A stretch of DNA of 10,631 nt from Gemmatimonadota bacterium (lineage in GTDB: Bacteria; Gemmatimonadota; Gemmatimonadetes; JACCXV01): NCBI GenBank assembly GCA_013696835.1, contig JACCXV010000107.1, positions 1 to 10,631 on the forward strand, in the 5' to 3' direction. Positions 1 to 6,877 of this stretch are shown here, piece by piece. The notes below the pieces were generated by a model. It worked only from the letters and a program-made list of their open reading frames with translations, had not been told where the DNA came from and did not search any database. The translations under genes and the position numbers were made by a program. Position 1 is the first letter of the stretch. Every line of letters starts with the position of its first letter.

Positions 1-415
1 GCGCGTGGTCTTCACGAACGGCTGCTTCGACCTGCTCCACGCCGGCCACGTGCGCTACCTGCAGGCGTCGCGGAGCCTCGGCGACTTCCTGATCGTCGGC
101 CTCAACTCCGACGCCTCGGTGCGGCGCCTGAAGGGACCGTCGCGGCCCGTGCTGCGGCTGGCGGAGCGCTCGCAGATCCTCGCCGCCCTGGCCTGCGTCG
201 ACGTCATCGTGGCGTTCGAGGAAGCCACGCCGGTCGAGCTCATCCGGCGCATCCGCCCCGATGTCCTCACCAAGGGAGCCGACTACGCCCCCGGCGAGGT
301 GGTGGGGGCCGATCTCGTCGCTTCCTGGGGAGGCCGCGTTGAGCTCGTGCCTTTGGAGGATGGGCAGAGCACCACGCGCATGATCGACCGCATCCGCACC
401 GCGCCCGCGGGCTGA
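1..415 (+). CDS. rfaE2: D-glycero-beta-D-manno-heptose 1-phosphate adenylyltransferase (RfaE2/HldE C-terminal domain type), 5' partial
   Basis: This cytoplasmic cytidylyltransferase-fold enzyme joins AMP from ATP to heptose 1-phosphate, giving ADP-heptose for lipopolysaccharide core or other surface glycans. Counting from the GTG at position 5, the protein shows TNGCFDLLHAGH at residues 4-15, which contains the HxGH nucleotide-binding motif (H12, H15). It also shows LNSDASVRRLKG near 33-44, KGADY at 90-94 and the family's closing QSTTRMI at 121-127. The frame is open upstream of the GTG, and family members normally have a few to many residues before the TNGCFD motif, so the true start is probably outside the window. 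It could therefore be a stand-alone RfaE2 or the C-terminal half of a bifunctional HldE; the window cannot decide. The visible domain is complete to its TGA. It is followed 37 nt later by ugd, in line with a nucleotide-sugar operon. A related glycerol-3-phosphate cytidylyltransferase is less likely given the heptose-type motifs. Confidence 0.88.
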   Translation, partial: RVVFTNGCFDLLHAGHVRYLQASRSLGDFLIVGLNSDASVRRLKGPSRPVLRLAERSQILAALACVDVIVAFEEATPVELIRRIRPDVLTKGADYAPGEVVGADLVASWGGRVELVPLEDGQSTTRMIDRIRTAPAG

Positions 416-422
416 CGGGCGC
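401..422 (+). other. GC-rich hairpin spanning the rfaE2 stop codon
   Basis: GCGCCCG at 401-407 is the exact reverse complement of CGGGCGC at 416-422, leaving an 8-nt loop that contains the TGA stop. The arm and loop also include a perfect 10-nt palindrome, GCCCGCGGGC, at 403-412. No run of T follows, so this is not a typical intrinsic terminator. It may be a weak attenuator or simply chance in GC-rich DNA. Confidence 0.25.
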
Positions 423-452
423 CTACCTTCACCCGCAACTTCCGGAGAGCAC

Positions 453-1793
453 ATGAACCTGGGCGTGATCGGCACCGGCTACGTCGGGCTGGTGGCGGGG
501 ACCTGCTTCGCCGAGATGGGGAACCGCGTCATCTGCTGCGACGTGGACGAGGACAAGATCGCCCGGCTCAAGCGCGGCGAAGTCCCGATCTACGAGCCTG
601 GCCTCGAGGACCTGATCGACCGCAACGCGGCCGAGGGCCGCATCGTCTTCACGACTGAGATGGCGCGGACGGTCCGCGAGTCCGAGGTGCTGTTCATCGC
701 GGTGGGGACGCCGCCCGGCGAGGACGGCTCGGCCGACCTGCAGTACGTGATGGCGGTGGCCCGCAGCGTCGGCCGGCTCGCGAATGGCCCCAAGATCGTC
801 GTCAACAAGAGCACGGTCCCGGTGGGCACCGGGGCACGCGTCGCGGCGATCCTGGCGGAGGAGACGGACCATCCGTGCTCCGTGGTCTCGAACCCCGAAT
901 TCCTCAAGGAAGGCGCGGCCATCGAGGACTTCATGAAACCGGACCGCGTGGTTCTGGGATCGGACGATCCCGAGGCGCTGCGCGTGATGGAGGAGCTCTA
1001 TGCCCCGTTTCTGCGCACGGGCAAGCCCATCCTTACGATGGACATCCGCTCCGCGGAGATGACCAAGTACGCCGCCAACGCCATGCTGGCCGCGCGCATC
1101 ACGCTCATGAACGAGATCGCGAACCTCTGCGACCTCGCCGGGGCGGACGTCGACAAGGTGCGTCAGGGGGTCGGGACCGACAGCCGGCTGGGTCCCTCGT
1201 TTCTCTTCCCCGGCCTGGGCTACGGCGGCTCGTGCTTTCCGAAGGACGTGCGCGCCCTGGAGCAGCTCGGCCACCGCCTGGGTTACGAGCCGCGCATGCT
1301 GCAGGCGGTTCACGAGGTCAACGACGCCCAGAAGCGGCGCATGAGTGAGAAGATTCGCGCTCACTTCGGGGAGCGGCTGGACGGCCTGCGCTTCGCCGTC
1401 TGGGGACTGGCGTTCAAGCCTCAGACCGACGACATGCGCGAGGCGCCTTCGCTGGTCGTGATCGAGGAGCTGCTCGCCGCGGGGGCACAGGTGGTCGCGT
1501 TCGATCCGGAGGCGATCGAGGTCGCACGCGCGCTCCTCGGAGAGGCCGTCGAATACGCTTCCGGCCCGTACGACGCCGTCGAGGGGGCAGACGCGCTGGT
1601 CGTCGTGACGGAGTGGCACGAGTTCCGCTACCCGGATTTCGCGCGCATCCGCGCCGCCCTGCGCCAGCCGGTGGTGTTCGACGGGCGGAACGTCTTCCCT
1701 CCCGCGAAGATGGCGGAGCTGGGCTTCACCTACGTCTCGATGGGCCGGCCGCCGGTGCGGGTCGCCGAGCCGGTGAAGGAGCCGCGTGCCTAG
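453..1793 (+). CDS. ugd: UDP-glucose 6-dehydrogenase
   Basis: This cytoplasmic enzyme oxidises UDP-glucose twice with NAD+ to give UDP-glucuronate, the substrate of the next gene product. The 446 residues match the usual bacterial length. The N-terminal Rossmann domain opens with GVIGTGYVGL (4-13). VGTPPGEDG sits at 84-92 and the linker EFLKEGAAIEDF at 149-160. The central helix has EMTKYAANAM at 202-211 (K205, N209). The catalytic cysteine is C261 in GYGGSCFPKD. The C-terminal UDP-binding domain has FKPQTDDMRE (321-330) and DGRN (410-413). The ATG at 453 is chosen because GGAGAG lies just upstream at 444-449 and the Rossmann motif begins four residues in. GDP-mannose 6-dehydrogenase is a sister family, but the overall pattern and the downstream UDP-glucuronate decarboxylase favour Ugd. 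The 3' end overlaps the next gene by 8 nt, which suggests translational coupling. Confidence 0.95.
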   Translation: MNLGVIGTGYVGLVAGTCFAEMGNRVICCDVDEDKIARLKRGEVPIYEPGLEDLIDRNAAEGRIVFTTEMARTVRESEVLFIAVGTPPGEDGSADLQYVMAVARSVGRLANGPKIVVNKSTVPVGTGARVAAILAEETDHPCSVVSNPEFLKEGAAIEDFMKPDRVVLGSDDPEALRVMEELYAPFLRTGKPILTMDIRSAEMTKYAANAMLAARITLMNEIANLCDLAGADVDKVRQGVGTDSRLGPSFLFPGLGYGGSCFPKDVRALEQLGHRLGYEPRMLQAVHEVNDAQKRRMSEKIRAHFGERLDGLRFAVWGLAFKPQTDDMREAPSLVVIEELLAAGAQVVAFDPEAIEVARALLGEAVEYASGPYDAVEGADALVVVTEWHEFRYPDFARIRAALRQPVVFDGRNVFPPAKMAELGFTYVSMGRPPVRVAEPVKEPRA

Positions 1794-2790
1794 GATCCTG
1801 ATCACGGGAGCCGCGGGATTCCTCGGCTCCCACCTCACGGACCGCTTCCTGGCGGCTGGATACGACGTCATGGGGGTGGACAACCTCATCACCGGCAGCA
1901 TGCGCAACATCGCGCACCTGACGGGCCATCCGCGCTTCACGTTCGTGCGTCACGACGTGTCCCGCGTGCTGACGGTCGAGGGTCCCCTGCACGGCGTGCT
2001 GCACTTCGCTTCGCCCGCCAGCCCCATCGACTACCTGAAGCTCCCGATCCAGACCCTGAAGGTTGGCTCGCTGGGCACGCACAACACGCTGGGGCTCGCG
2101 CGGGCGAAGGGAGCGCGCTACTTCCTGGCATCGACCTCCGAGGTGTACGGCGACCCGCTGGAGCATCCGCAGAAGGAGAGCTACTGGGGCAACGTCAACC
2201 CGATCGGTCCCCGCGGCGTCTACGACGAGGCCAAGCGCTTCGCCGAGGCCATGACGATGGCCTACCACCGGACGCACGGCCTGGACGTGCGCATCGTGCG
2301 CATCTTCAACACGTACGGTCCCTCCATGCGTCCGCACGACGGCCGCGTGGTGTCGAACTTTATTCGCCAGGCGCTCGCGGGAGAGCCGCTCACGGTCTAC
2401 GGCGATGGCAGTCAGACGCGCAGCTTCTGCTACGTGGCGGATGAGGTGGAGGGGCTGTACCGGCTGTTCGAGTCCACGTTCGTGGGCCCCGTGAACCTGG
2501 GCAATCCGAACGAGCTGAAGGTCGCGGATCTCGCGGAGCGCGTGCGCGAGCTGACCGGCGGCTCCAGCCCGATCGTCTTCGAGCCCCTGCCCGAGGACGA
2601 TCCCAAGGTGCGCCGGCCCGACATCACGCGCGCCCGGGAGCTGCTGGGCTGGGAGCCGCGCGTTCTTCTGGAGGATGGGCTGCGGCAGACGATCGACTAC
2701 TTCCGCTCGCTGGCCGACGGGCGCGGGCCCGGCGCGCCGTCTGCCCCGCTCGCCACGGAAGACGCCCGCCTGGAGCGAGCTCCCATCTGA
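1786..2790 (+). CDS. UDP-glucuronate decarboxylase (UDP-xylose synthase, SDR family)
   Basis: This extended short-chain dehydrogenase decarboxylates UDP-glucuronate to UDP-xylose through a bound NAD+ cycle. The 334-residue protein begins at a GTG at 1786 with AAGGAG at 1776-1781; it lies inside the end of ugd (8-nt overlap). The NAD-binding GAAGFLG is at 8-14. The family-specific HFASPASPIDYL occurs at 73-84, followed by ASTSEVYGDP at 115-124 (catalytic T117 and E119), WGNVNPIGPRGVYDEAKR at 134-151 (Y146 and K150), and RRPDI at 276-280 with an arginine typical of decarboxylases. These features separate it from UDP-glucose epimerases and dTDP-glucose dehydratases. The last 25 or so residues, after YFRSLADG, are a Gly/Pro/Ala-rich tail beyond the usual fold. 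Position directly after ugd makes the pathway assignment strong. A bifunctional or divergent product specificity cannot be excluded from sequence alone. Confidence 0.93.
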   Translation: MPRILITGAAGFLGSHLTDRFLAAGYDVMGVDNLITGSMRNIAHLTGHPRFTFVRHDVSRVLTVEGPLHGVLHFASPASPIDYLKLPIQTLKVGSLGTHNTLGLARAKGARYFLASTSEVYGDPLEHPQKESYWGNVNPIGPRGVYDEAKRFAEAMTMAYHRTHGLDVRIVRIFNTYGPSMRPHDGRVVSNFIRQALAGEPLTVYGDGSQTRSFCYVADEVEGLYRLFESTFVGPVNLGNPNELKVADLAERVRELTGGSSPIVFEPLPEDDPKVRRPDITRARELLGWEPRVLLEDGLRQTIDYFRSLADGRGPGAPSAPLATEDARLERAPI

Positions 2791-2807
2791 TCTGTCGCGA
2801 CGCGCCC

Positions 2808-2836
2808 TTTCCGCTCTCGCCGCGCGTCCGCATACT
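2808..2836 (+). promoter_or_regulatory. possible weak promoter before gmd
   Basis: TTTCCG at 2808-2813 and CATACT at 2831-2836 are separated by 17 nt, matching the sigma70 consensus at 3 of 6 and 4 of 6 positions. They lie in the 115-nt gap (2791-2905) between the decarboxylase stop and gmd, which is the largest intergenic gap in the window. The match is weak, and gmd could equally be read through from ugd. Confidence 0.2.
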
Positions 2837-2889
2837 ACCGCCCGTCCGCTCGCATCGTCACGGCCCGCAGTCCGGCCCAACGCAGCCCC

Positions 2890-2895
2890 GGAGGG
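2890..2895 (+). promoter_or_regulatory. ribosome binding site that fixes the gmd start
   Basis: GGAGGG ends 10 nt before the GTG at 2906. It supports that GTG over earlier in-frame starts such as ATG 2675, which would place the N-terminus inside the decarboxylase gene. Confidence 0.6.
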
Positions 2896-2905
2896 CCTCC
2901 CCGCG

Positions 2906-3868
2906 GTGAAACGGGCCTTCATCACCGGCATCACCGGACAGGACGGCTCCTACCTCGCGGAGTTCCTTCTGGAGAAGGGCTACGAGGTGCACGGAATGGT
3001 GCGCCGCGCCTCCACCGAGGCGCTGGAGCGGATCTCGCATCTCAGCTCGCGCATCGTCTTCCATCAGGCCGACCTGCTCGACCAGCTGTCGATCGTGGCG
3101 GCCCTGAGCCAGGCGCGCCCCCAGGAGGTGTACAACCTCGCGGCGCAGTCGTTCGTTCCGACCTCGTGGGACCAGCCGGTGCTGACGGGGGAGTTCACGG
3201 CGCTGGGGGTGACGCGCATGCTCGAGGCCGTGCGGCACGTGGACCCCTCGATCCGCTTCTACCAGGCCTCGTCGAGCGAGATGTTCGGCCGCGTTCGCGA
3301 GACGCCGCAGAACGAGCGCACGCCGTTTTACCCGCGAAGCCCGTACGGCGTCTCCAAGGCGTACGGCCATTTCATCACGGTCAACTACCGGGAGAGCTAT
3401 GGGCTGTTCGCGGTCTCGGGCATCCTCTTCAATCACGAATCGCCGCGGCGCGGCCTGGAGTTCGTCACGCGCAAGGTCGCCGACGGGGTGGCGCGCATCA
3501 AGCTCGGCCTCGCCAGCGAGCTGCGGCTGGGGAATCTGGACGCCGAGCGCGACTGGGGGTTCGCCGCGGACTACGTGGAAGCCATGTGGCGCATGCTGCA
3601 GCGTGACGACCCGCAGGACTTCGTGGTGGGCACGGGGACGAGCCACAGCGTTCGGCAGCTCGTCGAGATCGCGTTTGCGCACGTGGACCTCGACTGGCGG
3701 GCGCACGTGCGGCTCGATCCCGTGCTGGTGCGCCCGGCGGAGGTCGATCGACTGCTCGCCGATCCGCGCCGCGCACAGGCGGAGATCGGCTGGGAGCCCC
3801 GCACCTCCTTCGAGGATCTGGTGCGGCTGATGGTCGACGCGGACGTCGAGCGCCTCAGGCCCTGGTAG
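2906..3868 (+). CDS. gmd: GDP-mannose 4,6-dehydratase
   Basis: This extended SDR enzyme converts GDP-mannose to GDP-4-keto-6-deoxy-mannose, the precursor of GDP-fucose, GDP-rhamnose and related deoxysugars. With the GTG at 2906 the protein has 320 residues, near the short end for the family. It opens with AFITGITGQDGSYLAEFLL (4-22), carrying the GxxGxxG NADP-binding loop. NLAAQSFVPTSW is at 77-88. The catalytic set is S123 and E125 in ASSSEMFG plus Y147 and K151 in SPYGVSK. The diagnostic LFNHESPRRG is at 174-183, RDWGFAADYV at 215-224 and the C-terminal LGWEPRTSF-like block at 294-302. The start is chosen because the family motif begins at residue 4 and GGAGGG precedes it; the open frame reaching back to 2675 encodes nothing family-like. 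No reductase or epimerase that would finish a deoxysugar is in the window, so the final sugar is unknown. Stop is 5 nt before the next gene. Confidence 0.93.
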   Translation: MKRAFITGITGQDGSYLAEFLLEKGYEVHGMVRRASTEALERISHLSSRIVFHQADLLDQLSIVAALSQARPQEVYNLAAQSFVPTSWDQPVLTGEFTALGVTRMLEAVRHVDPSIRFYQASSSEMFGRVRETPQNERTPFYPRSPYGVSKAYGHFITVNYRESYGLFAVSGILFNHESPRRGLEFVTRKVADGVARIKLGLASELRLGNLDAERDWGFAADYVEAMWRMLQRDDPQDFVVGTGTSHSVRQLVEIAFAHVDLDWRAHVRLDPVLVRPAEVDRLLADPRRAQAEIGWEPRTSFEDLVRLMVDADVERLRPW

Positions 3869-3873
3869 CCGCC

Positions 3874-4563
3874 GTGTCCCGCCATCCCGCTCTGCTTGGG
3901 CGCGCCAAGGACCTGCTGGACCGCGGGAACTACGCCGAGGCGGTGGGGTCTCTGACGCGGGTGGCGCAGGAGAACCCGCGCTACGCCGACGTCCGCAACT
4001 ATCTCGGTCTCGCCTTGCACTTCTCCGACCGGTCTCCCGAGGCGGTGGAGCAGTTCCGTGCCGCGCTCGCCATCAATCCAGGCTACGCCGAGGTGCACGT
4101 GAACCTCGCCCTCGTGCTGAACGACCTCGGACGCGTCGAGGAGGCGCGCGAGAGCTTCCGCCTGGCCGCCGAGGCCGAAGCTGCCACCGACGGTGGGCCC
4201 GGACGCTCCGTCCGCTACCGGCTCGCGAACCTGCACGCGGAGCTGGGTGACGTCTACGCCGACAGCGGACTCCACGCGCAGGCCGGCGGGGAATACCACC
4301 AAGCGCTCGAACTTGCGCCGGAGTTCGACGATGTGCGCCTCAAGCTCGCCCGCAGCTACCTTGAGCGGGGGAGCCACACGCTGGCCGCCTCGGAGGTCGG
4401 GAAGGTCCTGGCGCGCAAGCCGCGTGACGCGGAAGCGCGCCTGGCGCTCGGCCTGGTGCATTTCAAGGCCGGCGATCGCGACGCGGCACGGGCGGCGTGG
4501 GAGACCTGTCGCGCCCTGCTCCCCGGCGACGCGCGGGTGGAGGTCTACCTTGGGATGCTCTAG
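3874..4563 (+). CDS. soluble tetratricopeptide repeat protein
   Basis: This 229-residue protein is almost wholly built of TPR units, helical hairpins that form protein-binding scaffolds. Roughly six can be read, near residues 5-36, 39-70, 73-106, 117-150, 153-184 and 187-218. Typical TPR signatures are YLGLALHF...AVEQFRAALAINPG and ALGLVHFKAGDRDAARAAW. A break rich in Ala, Glu and Gly (about 98-111) separates the first three repeats from the rest. There is no signal peptide, lipobox or membrane segment, so I expect a cytoplasmic location. The GTG start is 5 nt after the gmd stop; no clear Shine-Dalgarno is visible, suggesting coupling to gmd translation. The last 14 nt overlap the next gene, which encodes another TPR protein. 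I do not recognise a named family, and the partner it binds cannot be inferred beyond the envelope-biogenesis context. Confidence 0.85.
   Translation: MSRHPALLGRAKDLLDRGNYAEAVGSLTRVAQENPRYADVRNYLGLALHFSDRSPEAVEQFRAALAINPGYAEVHVNLALVLNDLGRVEEARESFRLAAEAEAATDGGPGRSVRYRLANLHAELGDVYADSGLHAQAGGEYHQALELAPEFDDVRLKLARSYLERGSHTLAASEVGKVLARKPRDAEARLALGLVHFKAGDRDAARAAWETCRALLPGDARVEVYLGML
4539..4543 (+). promoter_or_regulatory. ribosome binding site supporting a TTG start
   Basis: GGAGG lies 6 nt before the TTG at 4550, inside the end of the previous gene. It is the best evidence for the start of the TPR lipoprotein gene, since no ATG or GTG lies near the signal peptide in that frame. Confidence 0.6.
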
Positions 4564-5461
4564 CCGCCTCCGCGCGCTCGCGTTGGGCTCGGTCCTGCTG
4601 GCGGGGTGCGCGGCCGCGGGCGAGGACCACCTCACGAAGGGCGACCGGTTCCTCGGCGACGGGAAGGTTGCCGATGCACGCGCCGAGTACCGGATCGCTC
4701 TGCGGGAGTCGCGCCGTCCCCCAGAGGAGCTGCTCTGGAAGCTCGGGCTGCTGGATCTAGACGAGCGGGATCTGACCAGCGCGCGCGCCGAGCTGGACGC
4801 CCTCCTGAAGCGGGACGCCTCCTGGCGCCAGCCGGTCGCCCATGCCTACCTGCTCTTCGCGGCGCGCTGGTTCAAGGCGGGGGACTCCTTCAACGCCGTG
4901 CTCGCGGTCCAGGCCGCTCGTACGGCGCAGCCGGGAGCCAACCTGGGGCCGTTCGCGTACGACGTCGGAGACGCGTACTTCGAGCAGCCGGACTACGAGC
5001 GTGCGGTCGAGCAGTACCTGGCTGGCATCTCCATGGCCCCAGGCCTGGACCCCGCCGCGCGCTACCGGTTGGCTCTCGCTCTCGACCGGCTGGGGCGCTG
5101 GCCGCAGGCCGTGCGGCACTACCGCGCGTTCCTGGCCCAGGGCGGCCGCGCGGCCGACACGCGCGAGGCACGCTACCACCTGGGCGAGGCGGCGTTCCGC
5201 ACGGCCCAGGCGAGCTTCCTCGAGCACCGCTACGAGGACGCGCTGGAGAACCTGGAGGTGATGCTGGAAAGCGGCGAGCCCGAGACCCGGCTGGACGACG
5301 CCTGGTTCCTCGTGGGCGAGCTGCGCTACCGCGGCGGAGACGAGCCCGGCGCGGAGGCGGCGTTCGTGAAGGTGCTGGAGCTCGCCCCCTCCTCGTCCAG
5401 CCGGCTCTACGGCGATGCCGAGCGACGCCTGCTCGACATTCGCATCGGGGGCGCCTCGTGA
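4550..5461 (+). CDS. TPR-repeat lipoprotein of unknown function
   Basis: The product has 303 residues and begins MGCSSRLRALALGSVLLAGC: two arginines, a short hydrophobic stretch and a perfect lipobox LAGC ending at C20. It should therefore be exported by Sec, lipidated and anchored to a membrane. The mature part is about seven TPR-like hairpins, near 24-55, 62-95, 98-130, 134-166, 168-200, 205-241 and 247-280, with no catalytic domain. The TTG at 4550 is chosen because GGAGG precedes it by 6 nt and it gives a correctly sized signal peptide; a second TTG at 4583 would cut off the arginines. The gene overlaps the upstream TPR gene by 14 nt and the bamD-like gene by 4 nt. A periplasmic scaffold working with BamD or with polysaccharide export is a reasonable inference, but I do not recognise a named family. 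Confidence 0.8.
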   Translation: MGCSSRLRALALGSVLLAGCAAAGEDHLTKGDRFLGDGKVADARAEYRIALRESRRPPEELLWKLGLLDLDERDLTSARAELDALLKRDASWRQPVAHAYLLFAARWFKAGDSFNAVLAVQAARTAQPGANLGPFAYDVGDAYFEQPDYERAVEQYLAGISMAPGLDPAARYRLALALDRLGRWPQAVRHYRAFLAQGGRAADTREARYHLGEAAFRTAQASFLEHRYEDALENLEVMLESGEPETRLDDAWFLVGELRYRGGDEPGAEAAFVKVLELAPSSSSRLYGDAERRLLDIRIGGAS

Positions 5462-6237
5462 CGTCGGTTGCCGCGGCAGCCGGTCTGCTTGGCTGTCTCG
5501 CGAGCTTCGCAGCGGGTTGCGCCTCCGCGCCTACCCTGGACGTCCTCCCCGCCGACGAGGAGTACACCCTGGGCACGGCCGCGTACGCGGAGGGAGACTA
5601 CGGCGAAGCGGCGGAGCGCCTGAACCGGCTCGTGCTCAACTACCCCGAGGATCCGCGCGTCCCCGAGGTCCGGTATCTGCTCGGTCAGGCGAACTTCCGG
5701 ATCCAGGAGTACCCCTCCGCGGCACAGGACTTCGAACGCTTTCAGGGCGACTTCCCGAACGACTCGCTGGCGGACGACGCTCTCTACTGGGCGGGCCGCG
5801 CGTACGAGGCCCAATCGCTGAAGCCGCAGCTCGACCAGGCCGACACGCGCCGCGCGATCTCGTCCTACTCGGACCTGGTGCGGCAGTACTCCTCGTCCGG
5901 GCACGCAGCGGACGCCGAGGCGCGCACGGCGGCGCTCCGGGAGCGGCTGGCCGAGAAGGAGATGCTGAACGTGCGCTACTACTTCAAGCACGAGCTCTGG
6001 AAGGCGACGGAGATCTACGCGCGATCGCTGATCGAGGAGTACCCGCAGTCTGCGCAGGTCGCCGCCGCCTACCTGATCCTGCTGCGAACCTACGAAGCGC
6101 AGGGGAAGGCCGAGGACGCCGCCCGCGTCCGTCAGGTGCTGCTCGACCAGTTCCCGCAGTCTCCCGAGGCCGAGCAGGTCCGTCAGGCCCTCGGGCCCGC
6201 CGAGGGCGTGTCGCTGCAGGCCCGCACGACCCGCTGA
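5458..6237 (+). CDS. bamD: outer membrane protein assembly factor BamD-like lipoprotein
   Basis: BamD is an essential lipoprotein of the BAM complex, which folds beta-barrel proteins into the outer membrane. This 259-residue product has the family length and layout: an export signal ending at AAGC (C21), then about five TPR units near 33-67, 68-104, 105-150, 167-200 and 201-238. YTLGTAAYAEGDYGEAAERL (36-55) and the block LRERLAEKEMLNVRYYF (160-176), followed by a repeat ending EEYPQS, resemble the known BamD pattern. The GTG start overlaps the previous stop as GTGA (5458-5461), and no other start codon is available close upstream in frame. Oddly, the signal peptide has no Lys or Arg before the hydrophobic core, and the lipobox has Ala at position -3; C13 in LLGC is a second candidate. 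A generic TPR lipoprotein (YbgF or CpoB type) is the main alternative. Confidence 0.8.
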   Translation: MTSVAAAAGLLGCLASFAAGCASAPTLDVLPADEEYTLGTAAYAEGDYGEAAERLNRLVLNYPEDPRVPEVRYLLGQANFRIQEYPSAAQDFERFQGDFPNDSLADDALYWAGRAYEAQSLKPQLDQADTRRAISSYSDLVRQYSSSGHAADAEARTAALRERLAEKEMLNVRYYFKHELWKATEIYARSLIEEYPQSAQVAAAYLILLRTYEAQGKAEDAARVRQVLLDQFPQSPEAEQVRQALGPAEGVSLQARTTR

Positions 6238-6245
6238 GCCCCCGC

Positions 6246-6250
6246 AGGGA
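6246..6250 (+). promoter_or_regulatory. possible ribosome binding site for nadD
   Basis: AGGGA lies 10 nt before the CTG at 6261. It falls after the bamD stop and favours CTG 6261 over CTG 6234 as the initiation codon, though the match to a full Shine-Dalgarno is only partial. Confidence 0.35.
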
Positions 6251-6260
6251 TTCTCTCGCC

Positions 6261-6857
6261 CTGGGGGTCCTCGGCGGTTCGTTCGACCCCGTCCACCATG
6301 CGCACCTGATCGTGGCCGAGCGCGCCCGGGAGGCGCTGGGACTCGAGCGCGTCCTGCTGGTCCCGGCTCGGGTCCAGCCCCTCAAGACCGGCGACGCCCT
6401 CTCCCCGCCGGAGGACCGCCTGGCGATGTTGCGCCTGGCCGTGGCCGGCAATCCCGCGCTGGAGGTCTGCGAGCTGGAGCTGCGCCGCGAGGGGCCCAGC
6501 TACACTGCTGACACGCTCGCGGAGCTCAGCCTGCTCCATCCCGGCGCGGAGTGGGTGCTGATCCTCGGCGCGGACGCCTTCGAGCAGCTGAACCGCTGGC
6601 GGCGCCACGAGGACGTGAAGCGCATGGCGCGGATTGCCGTGGTTTCCCGCCCCGGCTGGCCGGACCGGGGAGCCACATCGCCGCCCGCCCAGGCTGCGGT
6701 CGGATCGGCGGCTCCCGTGCTCGCCCTGGAGGTGCCCGCGCTCGCGATCTCCGCGAGCGACATCCGCGCCCGCGTCGCCGGCGGGGCGTCGATCCGCTAT
6801 CTCGTTCCCGAGCCGGTGCGCGAATACATCGTGGCCCGGGGCCTGTACCGCGAGTGA
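6261..6857 (+). CDS. nadD: nicotinate-nucleotide adenylyltransferase (probable CTG start)
   Basis: NadD transfers AMP from ATP to nicotinate mononucleotide, giving deamido-NAD in the cytoplasmic NAD pathway. Taking CTG 6261 as start gives 198 residues, the normal size. The protein opens GVLGGSFDPVHHAHL (2-15): the nucleotidyltransferase motif with H12 and H15, and Ala in place of the usual Gly before the second His. GPSYTADTL is at 78-86, LGADAF at 102-107 and the C-terminal ISASDIR at 163-169, all characteristic. No ATG, GTG or TTG exists in this frame between about 6183 and the first conserved motif. CTG 6261 puts the motif at the usual distance from the N-terminus. CTG 6234, overlapping the bamD stop as CTGA, is the alternative (207 residues). 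The usual downstream partner rsfS is not next; an HhH-GPD glycosylase follows instead. Confidence 0.9.
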   Translation: MGVLGGSFDPVHHAHLIVAERAREALGLERVLLVPARVQPLKTGDALSPPEDRLAMLRLAVAGNPALEVCELELRREGPSYTADTLAELSLLHPGAEWVLILGADAFEQLNRWRRHEDVKRMARIAVVSRPGWPDRGATSPPAQAAVGSAAPVLALEVPALAISASDIRARVAGGASIRYLVPEPVREYIVARGLYRE

Positions 6858-6877
6858 GCCCGCCTCCCCGACTCCGC

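Noticed and set aside
429..1940. A 503-codon minus-strand frame across ugd
   Set aside because: Antisense shadow of ugd, with composition typical of reversed GC-rich codons and no recognisable domain.
2675..2905. A 77-residue N-terminal extension of gmd
   Set aside because: It reads the end of the decarboxylase gene out of frame and is Arg/Ser/Pro-rich. The family motif starts right after GTG 2906, which has its own ribosome binding site.
5415..6260. A long N-terminal extension of nadD from ATG 5415
   Set aside because: It is the bamD-like gene read in another frame, low complexity and Gly/Arg-rich. NadD proteins do not carry such a domain.
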